A stretch of 22,410 nucleotides of DNA from DATADF01 sp046263155 (GTDB taxonomy: Bacteria > Actinomycetota > CADDZG01 > WHSQ01). The notes beneath the pieces were generated by a model, which saw nothing but the letters and a program-made list of their open reading frames with translations, had not been told where the DNA came from and searched no databases. Below, one piece after another: positions 1 through 6,831 of the stretch. Position numbers and translations under genes: made by a program. Numbering within the stretch: the first letter of the stretch is position 1; every line of letters begins with the position of its first letter. The DNA is taken from contig JBHELF010000090.1 in the NCBI GenBank assembly GCA_046263155.1, positions 1 through 22,410 on the forward strand, given 5' to 3'.

Positions 1-1
1 G

Positions 2-1363
2 CCGACGGAGGATGGCGAGACGGTCGTCAACAACTTCGAACGATTGTCCTTCAATGTGGGGCCCACGCTCCTGCAATGGATGGAGGACGCAGACCCGGAC
101 ACGTACGCGCGCATCATCGACGGCGATCGCGCGAGCCGCGAGCGCCTGGGGCACGGCAACGCCCTCGCGCAGGCTTACCACCACACGATTCTTCCGCTGG
201 CAAACCTGCGCGATGCGCGTACCCAGGTTCGCTGGGGTCTCGCAGATTTTCGCCATCGCTTCGGTCGGGAGGCACAAGGGATGTGGCTTCCGGAGACGGC
301 GGCGAATAGCGACACGCTGGGAGTCCTGATCGAGGAAGGCTTGGCCTTCACGATTTTGGCGCCGCGCCAGGCAGGCCGCTGGCGCGATCTCGGTGAGGAA
401 ACCTGGTACGACGTCTCGGAGACGGGGATCGAGACGCGCGTCCCCTACCGCTACTTCCACCGGGATGGATCGGGCAGATCGCTGGCCATCTTCTTTTACG
501 ACGGCGACATCGCACAGGCGATCGCGTTCGAGAAAGCGGGGTCGTCGGCGGAGAAGTTCGTCGAACTCTTTGCGGCCAAGGCCGAGGCCGACCAACAGCT
601 CGTCCACGCGGCGACCGACGGGGAGACCTACGGACATCACCACCCCTTCAGCGAGCTCGGATTGGCCTATGCGCTTTTCGTCGAGGCGGAGCGGCGGGGC
701 CTGGAGGTGACGAACTACGGGCGCTATCTCGACGAATCGCCGCCGGAGCATGAGGTGAGGATCATCCGCGGCGGAGGCACGTCGTGGTCCTGCGCTCACG
801 GGGTGAAACGCTGGACCGACAACTGCGGCTGCTCCACGGGCGGGGAGGCAGCTTGGAACCAGACTTGGCGCGCTCCTCTTCGACGCGCCTTTCAATTCCT
901 GACAGCTGCGGCCGACGATGTATTCGAGCGGGCCGGCCGGGCGATCTGGTCGGATCCCTGGAGAGCGCGCGACCGCTACGTTGACGTAGTGATCGGGGCC
1001 ACCGAACTCGAGGAGTTCGTACGCTCCGAGGCATCGGGTCCCGTGGACGCCGACACCCTCGTCGCAGCTGAGCAACTTCTCGAGATGCAGCGCAACTCGA
1101 TGTCGATGTTTACGAGCTGCGGATGGTTCTTCTCGGACGTCGCCGGCATCGAAACGGTGCAGGTCCTTAACTACGCAGCGCGTACTGCCGACCTGCTGGG
1201 GGGGTTGGGACAGCAGCCTCCCGAGGAAGAGCTCCTGCGCATCCTCGGCGAAGCCAGAAGCAATCGCGGCGACGTCACCGCCGCAGACATCTACTCAGAG
1301 ATTAGAGAACGCGCCGCTCAAACGTCTCCGGTCCAACGCAGGATGTCCACGCCGCGGGCGTAG
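2..1363 (+). CDS. GH57-like protein with DUF3536 C-terminal region, 5'-truncated by the window edge
   Basis: The reading frame is open from base 2, so the true start lies upstream of the window; the TTG at 44 is internal. About 453 residues are visible. The first residues (TVVNNFERLSFNVGPTLLQWME) match the end of a glycoside hydrolase family 57-type barrel, where the family carries a conserved 'SFNxGPTL' segment. The rest is the DUF3536 region, with the hallmark cysteine- and tryptophan-rich stretch GTSWSCAHGVKRWTDNCGC near visible residue 260. GH57 enzymes act on alpha-glucans (amylase, branching enzyme, 4-alpha-glucanotransferase); the catalytic residues would be in the missing N-terminal part, so substrate cannot be judged. 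There is no sign of secretion in what is visible. The last 15 or so residues (AQTSPVQRRMSTPRA) are encoded inside the opposite-strand LVIVD gene and look like a read-on tail after a natural end at IYSEIRERA. Confidence 0.85.
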   Translation, partial: PTEDGETVVNNFERLSFNVGPTLLQWMEDADPDTYARIIDGDRASRERLGHGNALAQAYHHTILPLANLRDARTQVRWGLADFRHRFGREAQGMWLPETAANSDTLGVLIEEGLAFTILAPRQAGRWRDLGEETWYDVSETGIETRVPYRYFHRDGSGRSLAIFFYDGDIAQAIAFEKAGSSAEKFVELFAAKAEADQQLVHAATDGETYGHHHPFSELGLAYALFVEAERRGLEVTNYGRYLDESPPEHEVRIIRGGGTSWSCAHGVKRWTDNCGCSTGGEAAWNQTWRAPLRRAFQFLTAAADDVFERAGRAIWSDPWRARDRYVDVVIGATELEEFVRSEASGPVDADTLVAAEQLLEMQRNSMSMFTSCGWFFSDVAGIETVQVLNYAARTADLLGGLGQQPPEEELLRILGEARSNRGDVTAADIYSEIRERAAQTSPVQRRMSTPRA

Positions 1364-2526
1364 TCCACCGCATAGACGATCGCCCGATCGACCCAGTACG
1401 CGGCTGAAGTCGACCCCCCATAGGGCATGAAGTAACCGACCTCCTTGATCTTGCCCTTGGAGTTCACCTGGAGGAACTTGGTGCCGTGCTCGTAGGCCCC
1501 CAGCGCTACGAGTCCGCCGTCCTCAAAGGTCGGGTGTTCCTCGAACCAGTGCGTCGAACAACCGAGCCCACCGACGGCGGGATTTCCGTCCACGTAGTTA
1601 CCGTTCTCCAGATTCCATTCATCGACGAGCTTGAACGACTTGGTCTTCTTCCAGCCGGTCGTGTCGTAGACGAAGAAGTTGCCGTTCTCGGCGCCGTGGA
1701 CACCGTCGTCCTCTTCGCCGCAGCGGCTATTGGCGTTGTTCTCACCCTGACCCAACATGAAACGATCCTTGCCCTGCCGCGGCCAGCGGACCGAGTGGAC
1801 GATCGGCTCTCCCTCCGGTATCGCGGCGGAGGCCACGATTACCGGCTCGGTGGGGTCGCGCGCATCGATCGCCTGAATCGGAAGTGTGTCGGGACCGGTC
1901 GGCGCCGTCAGGATGAAACCCCTCTTGTATTCCGTCGTGTCGTGTGTGCTCCCCTCCTGAGCCAGCTCCCCCATCCAGTTGCCCAGGTTTCTCGGATTTT
2001 TCGGATCCCTCAGATCGACGATGTGTTCATCGCCCGAACCGTAGGAATATCTGCACTTCGAGATGCACTCAACCGTGTGCGAGCCCGAGCCGAGCAGCGT
2101 CGCGATCTCGACGGGATTGGTCTTGTCCCTCACATCCCACACGTGGAGCGCGCTCCGCACACACGCGGGCCGGGGACTGCAGGCTTCTCCAGTAGCGGGG
2201 ACTCCCGGAAGCTGCTCCGCAAAGAGCATGATCTTGTTGTTCGTCGACACGTTCTCGTTTTCAAAACGAAAGCCAATCGGGCGAGTGGAGAGCAGTTCCG
2301 GTGCGGTTGACTCGGACACGTCGTAGATCGAAATGTTCTTCCAGCTCGTGAGATACATATATCTGCCGCGAATCGAGACACCGGTCGAAGTCGACTGTTC
2401 AAAAGGGATGAAACCGACGTACTCGATGTTGTCGGACGCAAGGCCGCCGGCTGTGGGACCGGCCTGTGCAGGCGGCCAGGCGACGGCAGCGATCAACGTC
2501 AAGCAGATAAGCAGCGCGCGCCTCAT
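1318..2526 (-). CDS. Secreted LVIVD-repeat (beta-propeller-like) protein
   Basis: A 402-residue protein. The start is the ATG at 2526 because an AAGGAGG Shine-Dalgarno lies six bases upstream and translation then begins with a signal peptide (MRRALLICLTLIAAVAWPPAQA). An in-frame upstream start at 2565 would put 13 residues before the signal peptide and is rejected. The mature part carries LVIVD-type repeats of the form 'xYMYLTSWKNISIYDVSESTAPELLSTRP', 'ALHVWDVRDKTNPVEIATLLGSGSHTVECI' and 'HIVDLRDPKNPRNLGNWMGE', which in this family pack as propeller blades. Cysteines occur in pairs (CSPRPAC, CISKC, RCGEE/LGCS), fitting an exported, possibly disulfide-bonded protein. The product is probably extracytoplasmic; its ligand is unknown. 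The gene converges on, and overlaps by 46 bp, the GH57/DUF3536 gene. Family assignment is good; function is not predictable. Confidence 0.85.
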   Translation of the reverse strand: MRRALLICLTLIAAVAWPPAQAGPTAGGLASDNIEYVGFIPFEQSTSTGVSIRGRYMYLTSWKNISIYDVSESTAPELLSTRPIGFRFENENVSTNNKIMLFAEQLPGVPATGEACSPRPACVRSALHVWDVRDKTNPVEIATLLGSGSHTVECISKCRYSYGSGDEHIVDLRDPKNPRNLGNWMGELAQEGSTHDTTEYKRGFILTAPTGPDTLPIQAIDARDPTEPVIVASAAIPEGEPIVHSVRWPRQGKDRFMLGQGENNANSRCGEEDDGVHGAENGNFFVYDTTGWKKTKSFKLVDEWNLENGNYVDGNPAVGGLGCSTHWFEEHPTFEDGGLVALGAYEHGTKFLQVNSKGKIKEVGYFMPYGGSTSAAYWVDRAIVYAVDYARGVDILRWTGDV

Positions 2527-2532
2527 CTTGGA

Positions 2533-2539
2533 CCTCCTT
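2533..2539 (-). promoter_or_regulatory. Shine-Dalgarno of the LVIVD gene
   Basis: Read on the minus strand this is AAGGAGG, six bases before the ATG at 2526. It decides the start of the LVIVD gene. The same transcript strand contains CTTGG and CCAAG just upstream, which could fold beside the site; that is weak. Confidence 0.7.
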
Positions 2540-2666
2540 GGGAAACTGCCAAGTCCTATAGGCACCCTTCCCCTTTGTCGGGAGGGCTCAACCTCGGGCT
2601 TGCTCGGCTTGGTTTCATCCGCTCGCCCGGCGGTGAGTTAGCTTGTGGCGCCGAACAGGAGGGGTC

Positions 2667-2897
2667 TTGGCGGAATCCGAGCAGCGGGGCACGGGGATCC
2701 GGCTCGACCTCGACGCGCTCGAGAAGCAGGCCGAGGAGCTCTATCTGCATCGCTTCGTCAAAGCGGTCAAGAAGGCGCGCGGAGAGCACGGTCGCTACCT
2801 CGTTCTCCGGGCGGGAGATGAGATCGCGATTCGCGCCGCCGACGACGGAAGCAGCGATTCTCTCGACGACATCAGCGTGGACGGTCATCGTGAATGA
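2667..2897 (+). CDS. Small hypothetical protein, first gene of a three-gene operon
   Basis: A 76-residue protein if the TTG at 2667 is used. That start has AGGAGGGG just upstream (2657-2664), whereas the TTG at 2643 has no such site. The protein is charged and soluble: an N-terminal helix-like segment (RLDLDALEKQAEELYLHRFVKAVKKAR, about residues 11-37), a short hydrophobic strand-like piece (GRYLVLRAGDEIAI) and an acidic tail (DDGSSDSLDDISVDG). There is no signal peptide, membrane segment or cysteine, and I do not recognise a family. It overlaps the next gene by 8 bp, so the two are probably translationally coupled and co-transcribed with the DUF6328 membrane protein. The composition and operon position support a real gene, but with a TTG start and no known homologue this is moderate. 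Confidence 0.5.
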   Translation: MAESEQRGTGIRLDLDALEKQAEELYLHRFVKAVKKARGEHGRYLVLRAGDEIAIRAADDGSSDSLDDISVDGHRE

Positions 2898-3339
2898 GGA
2901 GGGGGACTCGTCTGCGAGCCCTATCGACCGACTGGCTTCGGCCCTCGGGTTCTTCGCCTCGCTTGATCGCAGACTCGCCTCGGCTTTCGAATCGCTGGAG
3001 GAGATGCGTCGCCAATTGCGAGATCTGGGCAGTCTGGGAGCGCGCGGCGACGACCTGATGACCGACGTACAGCGGCGCATCGAAACCTTCGACCGGCGCG
3101 CCCACTCCGACCTCGACCAGCTCAAGGCGGCCCTCCTGGAAAAGCTGGATCAAGTGGACGTGAAAGGTTTCGAGGCGCGCTTGGATCGGATCGAGGTCAC
3201 CATGTCCAACATCGAGAAGGCCACCGTAAGCCTCAACACGACCATGTCCGCGAGCGTCGAGGCCCTGCCCGGATTTATGACGCGCAAGATCAAAGCCGAG
3301 GGACAAAGGGTCGGGACCGAGACCTCGGACGGCATCTAG
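2890..3339 (+). CDS. Hypothetical coiled-coil protein
   Basis: A 149-residue protein if started at the GTG at 2890, which overlaps the preceding stop by 8 bp. The frame is open further upstream, to 2575, but that part lies over the previous gene and reads as low-complexity serine/arginine-rich shadow sequence. The protein is rich in heptad-like hydrophobics: residues about 14-45 (IDRLASALGFFASLDRRLASAFESLEEMRRQL) and about 60-130 (DVQRRIETFDRRAHSDLDQLKAALLEKLDQV, then FEARLDRIEVTMSNIEKATVSLNTTM) suggest a long amphipathic or coiled-coil rod. No transmembrane segment, signal peptide or enzyme motif is seen. It ends two bases before the DUF6328 gene, so it may partner that membrane protein (inference). 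No Shine-Dalgarno is obvious, consistent with coupling to the upstream gene. Confidence 0.55.
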   Translation: MNEEGDSSASPIDRLASALGFFASLDRRLASAFESLEEMRRQLRDLGSLGARGDDLMTDVQRRIETFDRRAHSDLDQLKAALLEKLDQVDVKGFEARLDRIEVTMSNIEKATVSLNTTMSASVEALPGFMTRKIKAEGQRVGTETSDGI

Positions 3340-3341
3340 GA

Positions 3342-3788
3342 GTGGCCCAGAGCTCACAATCCAAGCTCGACCGGGAGCTGATCGAGCTTTTAAACGAGTT
3401 GCGCGTCGCGCTTCCCGGAGTTCAGGTCCTCTTCGCGTTCCTGCTTGCGGTCCCGTTCAGCCAGCGCTTCGGGAGCATCACTTCTGCACAGCGCGGGGGC
3501 GTCTTCGTGGCGCTCGTCTTCACTACGATCGCTTCCGTCTTGCTCATCGCTCCGAGCGCCCAGCACCGCCTGCTGTTTCGTCAACACGACAAGGAAAGGC
3601 TGATGCAGCTTTCCAACCGGATGGCGATCGCCGGAGTCGGTGCTCTTGCGGTTGCCATGAGCGCCGTGGTGTTTGTAATCACCGAATTGCTCTACGGAGC
3701 CCCCGTATCCGTAATCGTCACGATTGCCGCCTTCATCGGTTTCGCCGGTGTCTGGTTCGTGATGCCCTTGCTCGGCAAGACTGACTGA
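3342..3788 (+). CDS. DUF6328-family four-helix membrane protein
   Basis: A 148-residue protein starting at a GTG two bases after the preceding stop. The N-terminal motif RELIELLNELRVALPGVQVLFAFLLAVPFSQRF is the signature I associate with DUF6328 proteins, which are common in actinobacteria. Four hydrophobic segments are visible: about residues 26-42 (VQVLFAFLLAVPF), 53-73 (GVFVALVFTTIASVLLIAPSA), 93-117 (MAIAGVGALAVAMSAVVFVITELLY) and 120-144 (PVSVIVTIAAFIGFAGVWFVMPLL), with a basic, histidine-bearing loop (QHRLLFRQHDKERLMQLSNR) between helices 2 and 3. The biochemical role of the family is unknown to me. The gene is probably co-transcribed with the two small upstream genes and converges on the HtrA-like gene with four bases between stops. 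Confidence 0.8.
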   Translation: MAQSSQSKLDRELIELLNELRVALPGVQVLFAFLLAVPFSQRFGSITSAQRGGVFVALVFTTIASVLLIAPSAQHRLLFRQHDKERLMQLSNRMAIAGVGALAVAMSAVVFVITELLYGAPVSVIVTIAAFIGFAGVWFVMPLLGKTD

Positions 3789-3792
3789 AGGT

Positions 3793-4680
3793 CTAGGCGA
3801 GTCGGACGGAGACCTCACGTTCCTCGGTTCCCCGGAGGATTTTGAGCCGCAGTTCCCCACCGCTTGCGGTTCCGTCCAGAAGTTCATAGAGCGCGTCGAC
3901 CGAATCCACGGGCTTGCCACCGACCTCGACGATCAGGTCCCCTTCTCGCACGCCCGCCCCCTCCGCCGGGCCATCCTCCACGGCACGCACTAAGAGACCA
4001 TCCGCTTCTTCGAGTCCCACCGCGCGCCGGAGACGCCGTGCAAGCTCGGGCGGCGCGACGGCTATGCCCAAACGAGGTCGGTCTTTGGATTCGCCGCGTC
4101 CTAAGCGCTCCACACGACCTCTAAGTTCGGCGTCGGCCGGCAGCGCGAGATAGAAACCTTCTCCCAGCCGGTTCGTATTCACGCCCAGCAGTCGGCCTTC
4201 GAAATCGACGATCGGGCCGCCCGAGGAACCGGGCAACAGAGGTGCGGTGTGCTCGATGCTTCCGGTAATTCGCCTGCCGCGCGGGCCACGGAACGACCGC
4301 TGAGTCCCCGAGACCATTCCGAATGTGACCCGGAGGCCGCGGCCGCCGGGGTTCGAGAGAGCAAACACCGGGGTGCCCAGGTCGATGGCACCCTCGCCAT
4401 TCGCCCAGGCAAGCGGCGGCGCCTGCCCGGTTTCGACCTCGAGAACCGCGACATCCCCGTCGAAGTCTGCGGCTGCCACCCGCGCCGGAGCCTCGCGCCC
4501 GTCGGCGAAAGACACTCGGAGCTCCCCGCGCTGGACGTTGTGAGCATTCGTGAGGACCCGGCCCGGCGCGAACACAACCCCGGATCCGTGAGACCAGCCC
4601 CCACGAATGCCGACGACGCTGGGTCCCACCCGGTCCGCTAAGTCGGTCACCTTGTCCCTCAGCCCCGTCAGAAGCTCCAT
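3793..4680 (-). CDS. HtrA/DegP-like trypsin-type serine protease with one PDZ domain
   Basis: A 295-residue protein from the ATG at 4680, which has GGAGGGAGG upstream; the frame stays open further up only across the divergent regulator gene. The protease domain spans about residues 15-190, with the His47 (TNAHNV), Asp76 (DFDGDVAVL) and Ser153 (GSSGGPIVD) triad all present. A PDZ domain covers about 203-295 (RPRLGIAV...GPAEGAGVREGDLIVEVGGKPVDSVDALYELL). HtrA proteases act in protein quality control and are normally exported or membrane-anchored. Here the protein begins MELLTGLRDKVTDLADRVGPSVVGI, with no signal peptide or membrane helix, so it may be cytoplasmic. It is also short for the family: it has a single PDZ domain. 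It is divergent from an HxlR regulator over a perfect palindrome and may be under its control. Confidence 0.85.
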   Translation of the reverse strand: MELLTGLRDKVTDLADRVGPSVVGIRGGWSHGSGVVFAPGRVLTNAHNVQRGELRVSFADGREAPARVAAADFDGDVAVLEVETGQAPPLAWANGEGAIDLGTPVFALSNPGGRGLRVTFGMVSGTQRSFRGPRGRRITGSIEHTAPLLPGSSGGPIVDFEGRLLGVNTNRLGEGFYLALPADAELRGRVERLGRGESKDRPRLGIAVAPPELARRLRRAVGLEEADGLLVRAVEDGPAEGAGVREGDLIVEVGGKPVDSVDALYELLDGTASGGELRLKILRGTEEREVSVRLA

Positions 4681-4705
4681 CCCAGGCCTCCCTCCGTAGT
4701 GACTA

Positions 4706-4721
4706 GTAACTTGCAAGTTAC
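4706..4721. promoter_or_regulatory. Perfect 16-bp palindrome, probable HxlR operator
   Basis: GTAACTTGCAAGTTAC is fully self-complementary. It lies in the 74-bp gap between the divergent HtrA-like and HxlR-type genes, about 33 bases before the regulator's start and 25 before the protease start. Dimeric winged-helix regulators of the HxlR family bind such short palindromes and usually control themselves and the divergent gene. Binding by this HxlR is inference from position and symmetry. Confidence 0.65.
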
Positions 4722-4742
4722 CACCCGCGGACGGGTTGTCGC

Positions 4743-4748
4743 TACCAT
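4743..4748 (+). promoter_or_regulatory. Putative -10 box for leaderless transcription of the HxlR gene
   Basis: TACCAT (TAnnnT) is followed by exactly six bases and then the ATG at 4755. No Shine-Dalgarno is present. The same geometry occurs before the LOG-family and PPOX genes in this window, which supports a leaderless start. Confidence 0.45.
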
Positions 4749-4754
4749 GAAGCG

Positions 4755-5180
4755 ATGGGACCGCCGCGCGAAAGCCCCCTCGAGGCCGCCGTCGTCCGGG
4801 TGGGCGACCGCTGGAGTCTGTTGGTCGTCGAGGCGCTGCTGGAGGGACCGCGGCGCTTCGGGGAGCTCCTCGAGAGCCTCGCCGGGATCGCACCGAACAT
4901 CCTGTCGCACAGGCTCAAGCACTTGGAGAAAGAGGGTCTCGTTCTCAGCCGCCCCTACTCGGAACGTCCCCTGAGGCTGGAGTACGAGCTGAGCGCGACC
5001 GGGGGCGAGTTGGCCGGGGCATTGAGGTTGTTGGCTCAGTGGGGAGCGCGTACCGCGGCCGACACCGAACCCGGGCTGCGGCACGAAGTCTGCGGCACCG
5101 CCCTCGTAGCTCGCTGGTACTGCCCGACGTGCGCCCGGCTCGTCGAGGACCGTGAGGGGGTCGAGCTACACCGCCTGTGA
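4755..5180 (+). CDS. HxlR-family winged-helix transcriptional regulator with C-terminal Cys cluster
   Basis: A 141-residue protein. Residues about 8-100 form the HxlR winged helix: GDRWSLLVVEALLEGPRRFGELLESLAGIAPNILSHRLKHLEKEGLVLSRPYSERPLRLEYELSATG, with the recognition helix around NILSHRLKHLEKEGL. The usual redox-active N-terminal cysteine of YodB-like members is absent (the N terminus is MGPPRESPLE). A C-terminal extension carries Cys113, Cys123 and Cys126 in RHEVCGTALVARWYCPTCARLVED, which resembles a small zinc-ribbon-like knuckle seen in some actinobacterial HxlR proteins. It probably binds the palindrome just upstream, regulating itself and the divergent HtrA-like gene. Its end lies one base from the end of the convergent arsenate reductase gene. 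The inducer is unknown. Confidence 0.88.
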   Translation: MGPPRESPLEAAVVRVGDRWSLLVVEALLEGPRRFGELLESLAGIAPNILSHRLKHLEKEGLVLSRPYSERPLRLEYELSATGGELAGALRLLAQWGARTAADTEPGLRHEVCGTALVARWYCPTCARLVEDREGVELHRL

Positions 5181-5181
5181 C

Positions 5182-5592
5182 TTACCCCTGAGGAGCCAAC
5201 TCGCTCAGAAGCTCTTCGACCCGGCCCCCGATCTCATCGCGAATGCGCCGCACCGCGGGCAGCTCCTTGCCGGAGGGGTCCTCGATCTCCCAGTCCAGAT
5301 AACGCTTTCCCGGATAGATGGGGCAGGCATCGCCGCAACCCATGGTCACGACGACATCGGCGGCGCGCACATCCGCAGGGTCCAGCAATCGGGGATTTCT
5401 CTGCGAGAGATCGAGTCCGACTTCGCGCATCGCGGCTTGCACGTTGGGATGAATCTCATCTGCCGGAGCCGATCCCGCGGAACGAACCTCCACGAGGCCT
5501 CCGGCGGCCTGCTCCAGAAGCGCGGCCGCCATCTGCGAACGCCCGGCGTTGTGGACGCAGACGAAAAGCACTTGCGGGACTCGATCGTTCAT
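5182..5592 (-). CDS. arsC: Thioredoxin-type arsenate reductase (low-molecular-weight phosphatase fold)
   Basis: A 136-residue protein from the ATG at 5592; a GTG at 5604 would add four residues (MPKD). Upstream of the ATG is AAGGA, placed very close. The P-loop C-x5-R-S is at residues 12-19 (CVHNAGRS), and the acid loop Asp-Pro is at 105-106 (WEIEDPSG). Cys86 and Cys90 (MGCGDACP) sit where the second and third redox cysteines of thioredoxin-coupled ArsC enzymes lie. The enzyme reduces arsenate to arsenite in the cytoplasm by passing an intramolecular disulfide to thioredoxin. No ArsR, ArsB or Acr3 gene is adjacent, so this is an orphan copy in the window. A tyrosine-phosphatase activity is the alternative, but the extra cysteines favour arsenate reductase. 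Confidence 0.88.
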   Translation of the reverse strand: MNDRVPQVLFVCVHNAGRSQMAAALLEQAAGGLVEVRSAGSAPADEIHPNVQAAMREVGLDLSQRNPRLLDPADVRAADVVVTMGCGDACPIYPGKRYLDWEIEDPSGKELPAVRRIRDEIGGRVEELLSELAPQG

Positions 5593-5633
5593 GTCCTTAG
5601 GCACAACTCGGGAAATCGTAGGAGTATTTCCTC

Positions 5634-5867
5634 GTGGCCACGAAGGAAGCAGCCTTCAAGCTGCGTGTCATCGGGCGCTCTCCCGCGCATATCACCGGCA
5701 ACGAGAACCACGTCAGCGCGTGTCTGCTGGCCGGCCCCGACAAGGAGCACTTGACTCTCGCAGGAACCCTCACCATGACCGAGATGGAGTGGGATTCGTT
5801 GGTACGTGCTCTGCGCAAGGCCGGCGATGCCGTCGCCGTCGAAGACTGGACGGAACAAGCGCTCTAA
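5634..5867 (+). CDS. Small hypothetical protein, 77 residues
   Basis: Starts at a GTG with AGGAG about nine bases upstream and runs divergently from the arsenate reductase gene. The sequence (MATKEAAFKLRVIGRSPAHI...HVSACLLAGPDKEHLTLAGTLTMTEMEWDSLVRALRKAGDAVAVEDWTEQAL) has an alternating polar/hydrophobic first half that suggests beta strands and a C-terminal amphipathic helix with an acidic end. No signal peptide or membrane segment is seen, and there is one cysteine. I do not recognise a family. Its TAA overlaps the TAG of the convergent LLM oxidoreductase by three bases. The close fit between neighbours and a plausible ribosome site argue that it is real. Confidence 0.55.
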   Translation: MATKEAAFKLRVIGRSPAHITGNENHVSACLLAGPDKEHLTLAGTLTMTEMEWDSLVRALRKAGDAVAVEDWTEQAL

Positions 5868-6823
5868 AGAGGAAGCCCGGGTAACACCTCTTTGGCGTAG
5901 AAGCGCAGGAACTCCTCCTGCCGGGGACCGATCTGATGCACCCACACGTGGGTATAGCCGGCGTCGTAGAACTCCTGTATCGCCTTTACATGGACGTCCG
6001 GATCGGGGCCGCAAGGCATGGAGTCGGCGACGTCCTCCACGCTGATCCGCTTTGCGGCCTGCTCGAAATGGCGCGGCAGCGGCAGCTCTTGTCCCAGCTC
6101 ACCGGGCAGCGCCGCGTTTGGCCACCATTCGTGTGCGATCCGGCGCGCGCTGTCTTCGTCCTCATCCCAGCAAACGGCCACCTGTCCATAGCGGGGCTTG
6201 TCTCCGCCTCCGCTCTCTTGAAAGTTGGCAATGAGCTCCGACTCCGGGGCGGTCCCTATCAGCCCGTCCCCCGCGCGGCCCGCAAGCTGCGCAGCCTTAG
6301 GCCCGGCCGCCGCGACCAGGATGGGCGGCGGCGCGTCGGGACGCGTGTAGATGCGGGCATTCTCGACGGTGAAGTAGCGGCCGCGGTGTGACGTCCACTC
6401 GCCCGTCCACAGCGCGCGCATGACCTCGATCGACTCCTCGAGCATCTCCAGGCGCACCGCGGCGGGAGGCCACTTCTGTCCGAGCACGTGCTCGTTGAGA
6501 TGCTCGCCGCTGCCGAGTCCCAGAAAGAAACGTCCCTCCATCATCTCGGCCGCGGTCGCCGCGGCCTGGGCGACGATGGCCGGATGGATGCGCAGGATGG
6601 GGGCCGTAACGCCGGTTCCCAGTCGCAGATTTTGCGTCGTTGCGGCCACGCCCCCGATCACCGTCCACACAAAGGGGCTGTGTCCTTGGCGGTCGGTCCA
6701 GGGATGGAAGTGGTCGGACACCACGGCAAACGAAAAGCCGACCTCCTCCGCGCGTTGCGCGTATCGGACGAGGTCGCGACCTCCGTGCTCCTCGCTCGAC
6801 AACGTGTAGCCGATCTCCGGCAC
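5864..6823 (-). CDS. F420-type LLM-class flavin oxidoreductase (TIGR03557-like)
   Basis: A 319-residue protein from a GTG at 6823, preceded by AGGAGGACC on the coding strand. It has the luciferase-like TIM barrel features: MPEIGYTLSSEEHGGRDLVRYAQRAEEVGFSFAVVSDHFHPW at the N terminus, then LRLGTGVTAPILRIHPAIVAQAAATAAEMMEGRFFLGLGSGEHLNEHVLG, and a later AAAGPKAAQLAGRAGDGLIGT. This pattern fits the TIGR03557 subgroup of F420-dependent oxidoreductases, related to but distinct from F420-dependent glucose-6-phosphate dehydrogenase. Such enzymes transfer hydride between substrate and coenzyme F420; the substrate is unknown. It lies eight bases downstream of the LOG-family gene and is probably co-transcribed with it. 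The family points to an F420-making host. FMN use instead of F420 cannot be excluded. Confidence 0.87.
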   Translation of the reverse strand: MPEIGYTLSSEEHGGRDLVRYAQRAEEVGFSFAVVSDHFHPWTDRQGHSPFVWTVIGGVAATTQNLRLGTGVTAPILRIHPAIVAQAAATAAEMMEGRFFLGLGSGEHLNEHVLGQKWPPAAVRLEMLEESIEVMRALWTGEWTSHRGRYFTVENARIYTRPDAPPPILVAAAGPKAAQLAGRAGDGLIGTAPESELIANFQESGGGDKPRYGQVAVCWDEDEDSARRIAHEWWPNAALPGELGQELPLPRHFEQAAKRISVEDVADSMPCGPDPDVHVKAIQEFYDAGYTHVWVHQIGPRQEEFLRFYAKEVLPGLPL

Positions 6824-6831
6824 CGGTCCTC

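Noticed and set aside
1486..2310. Plus-strand open frame of 274 residues opposite the LVIVD gene
   Set aside because: No start signals or domain; the opposite strand has a signal peptide, ribosome site and LVIVD repeats.
2564..2588. C-rich/G-rich hairpin in the LVIVD upstream gap
   Set aside because: CCCTTCCC and GGGAGGG can pair with a bulge, and it loosely resembles the 47-bp repeats, but it lacks CTTT/AAAG ends and the CCCCCCTA core, so I do not count it as a third copy.
4681..4893. 71-residue N-terminal extension of the HtrA-like protein
   Set aside because: Pro/Arg-rich, overlaps the divergent regulator and the palindrome, and the ATG at 4680 has a good ribosome site. It also gives no membrane anchor.
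4755..5592. HxlR gene plus arsC as an arsenic operon
   Set aside because: The genes are convergent, the regulator is not ArsR-type, and no arsenite exporter is present.
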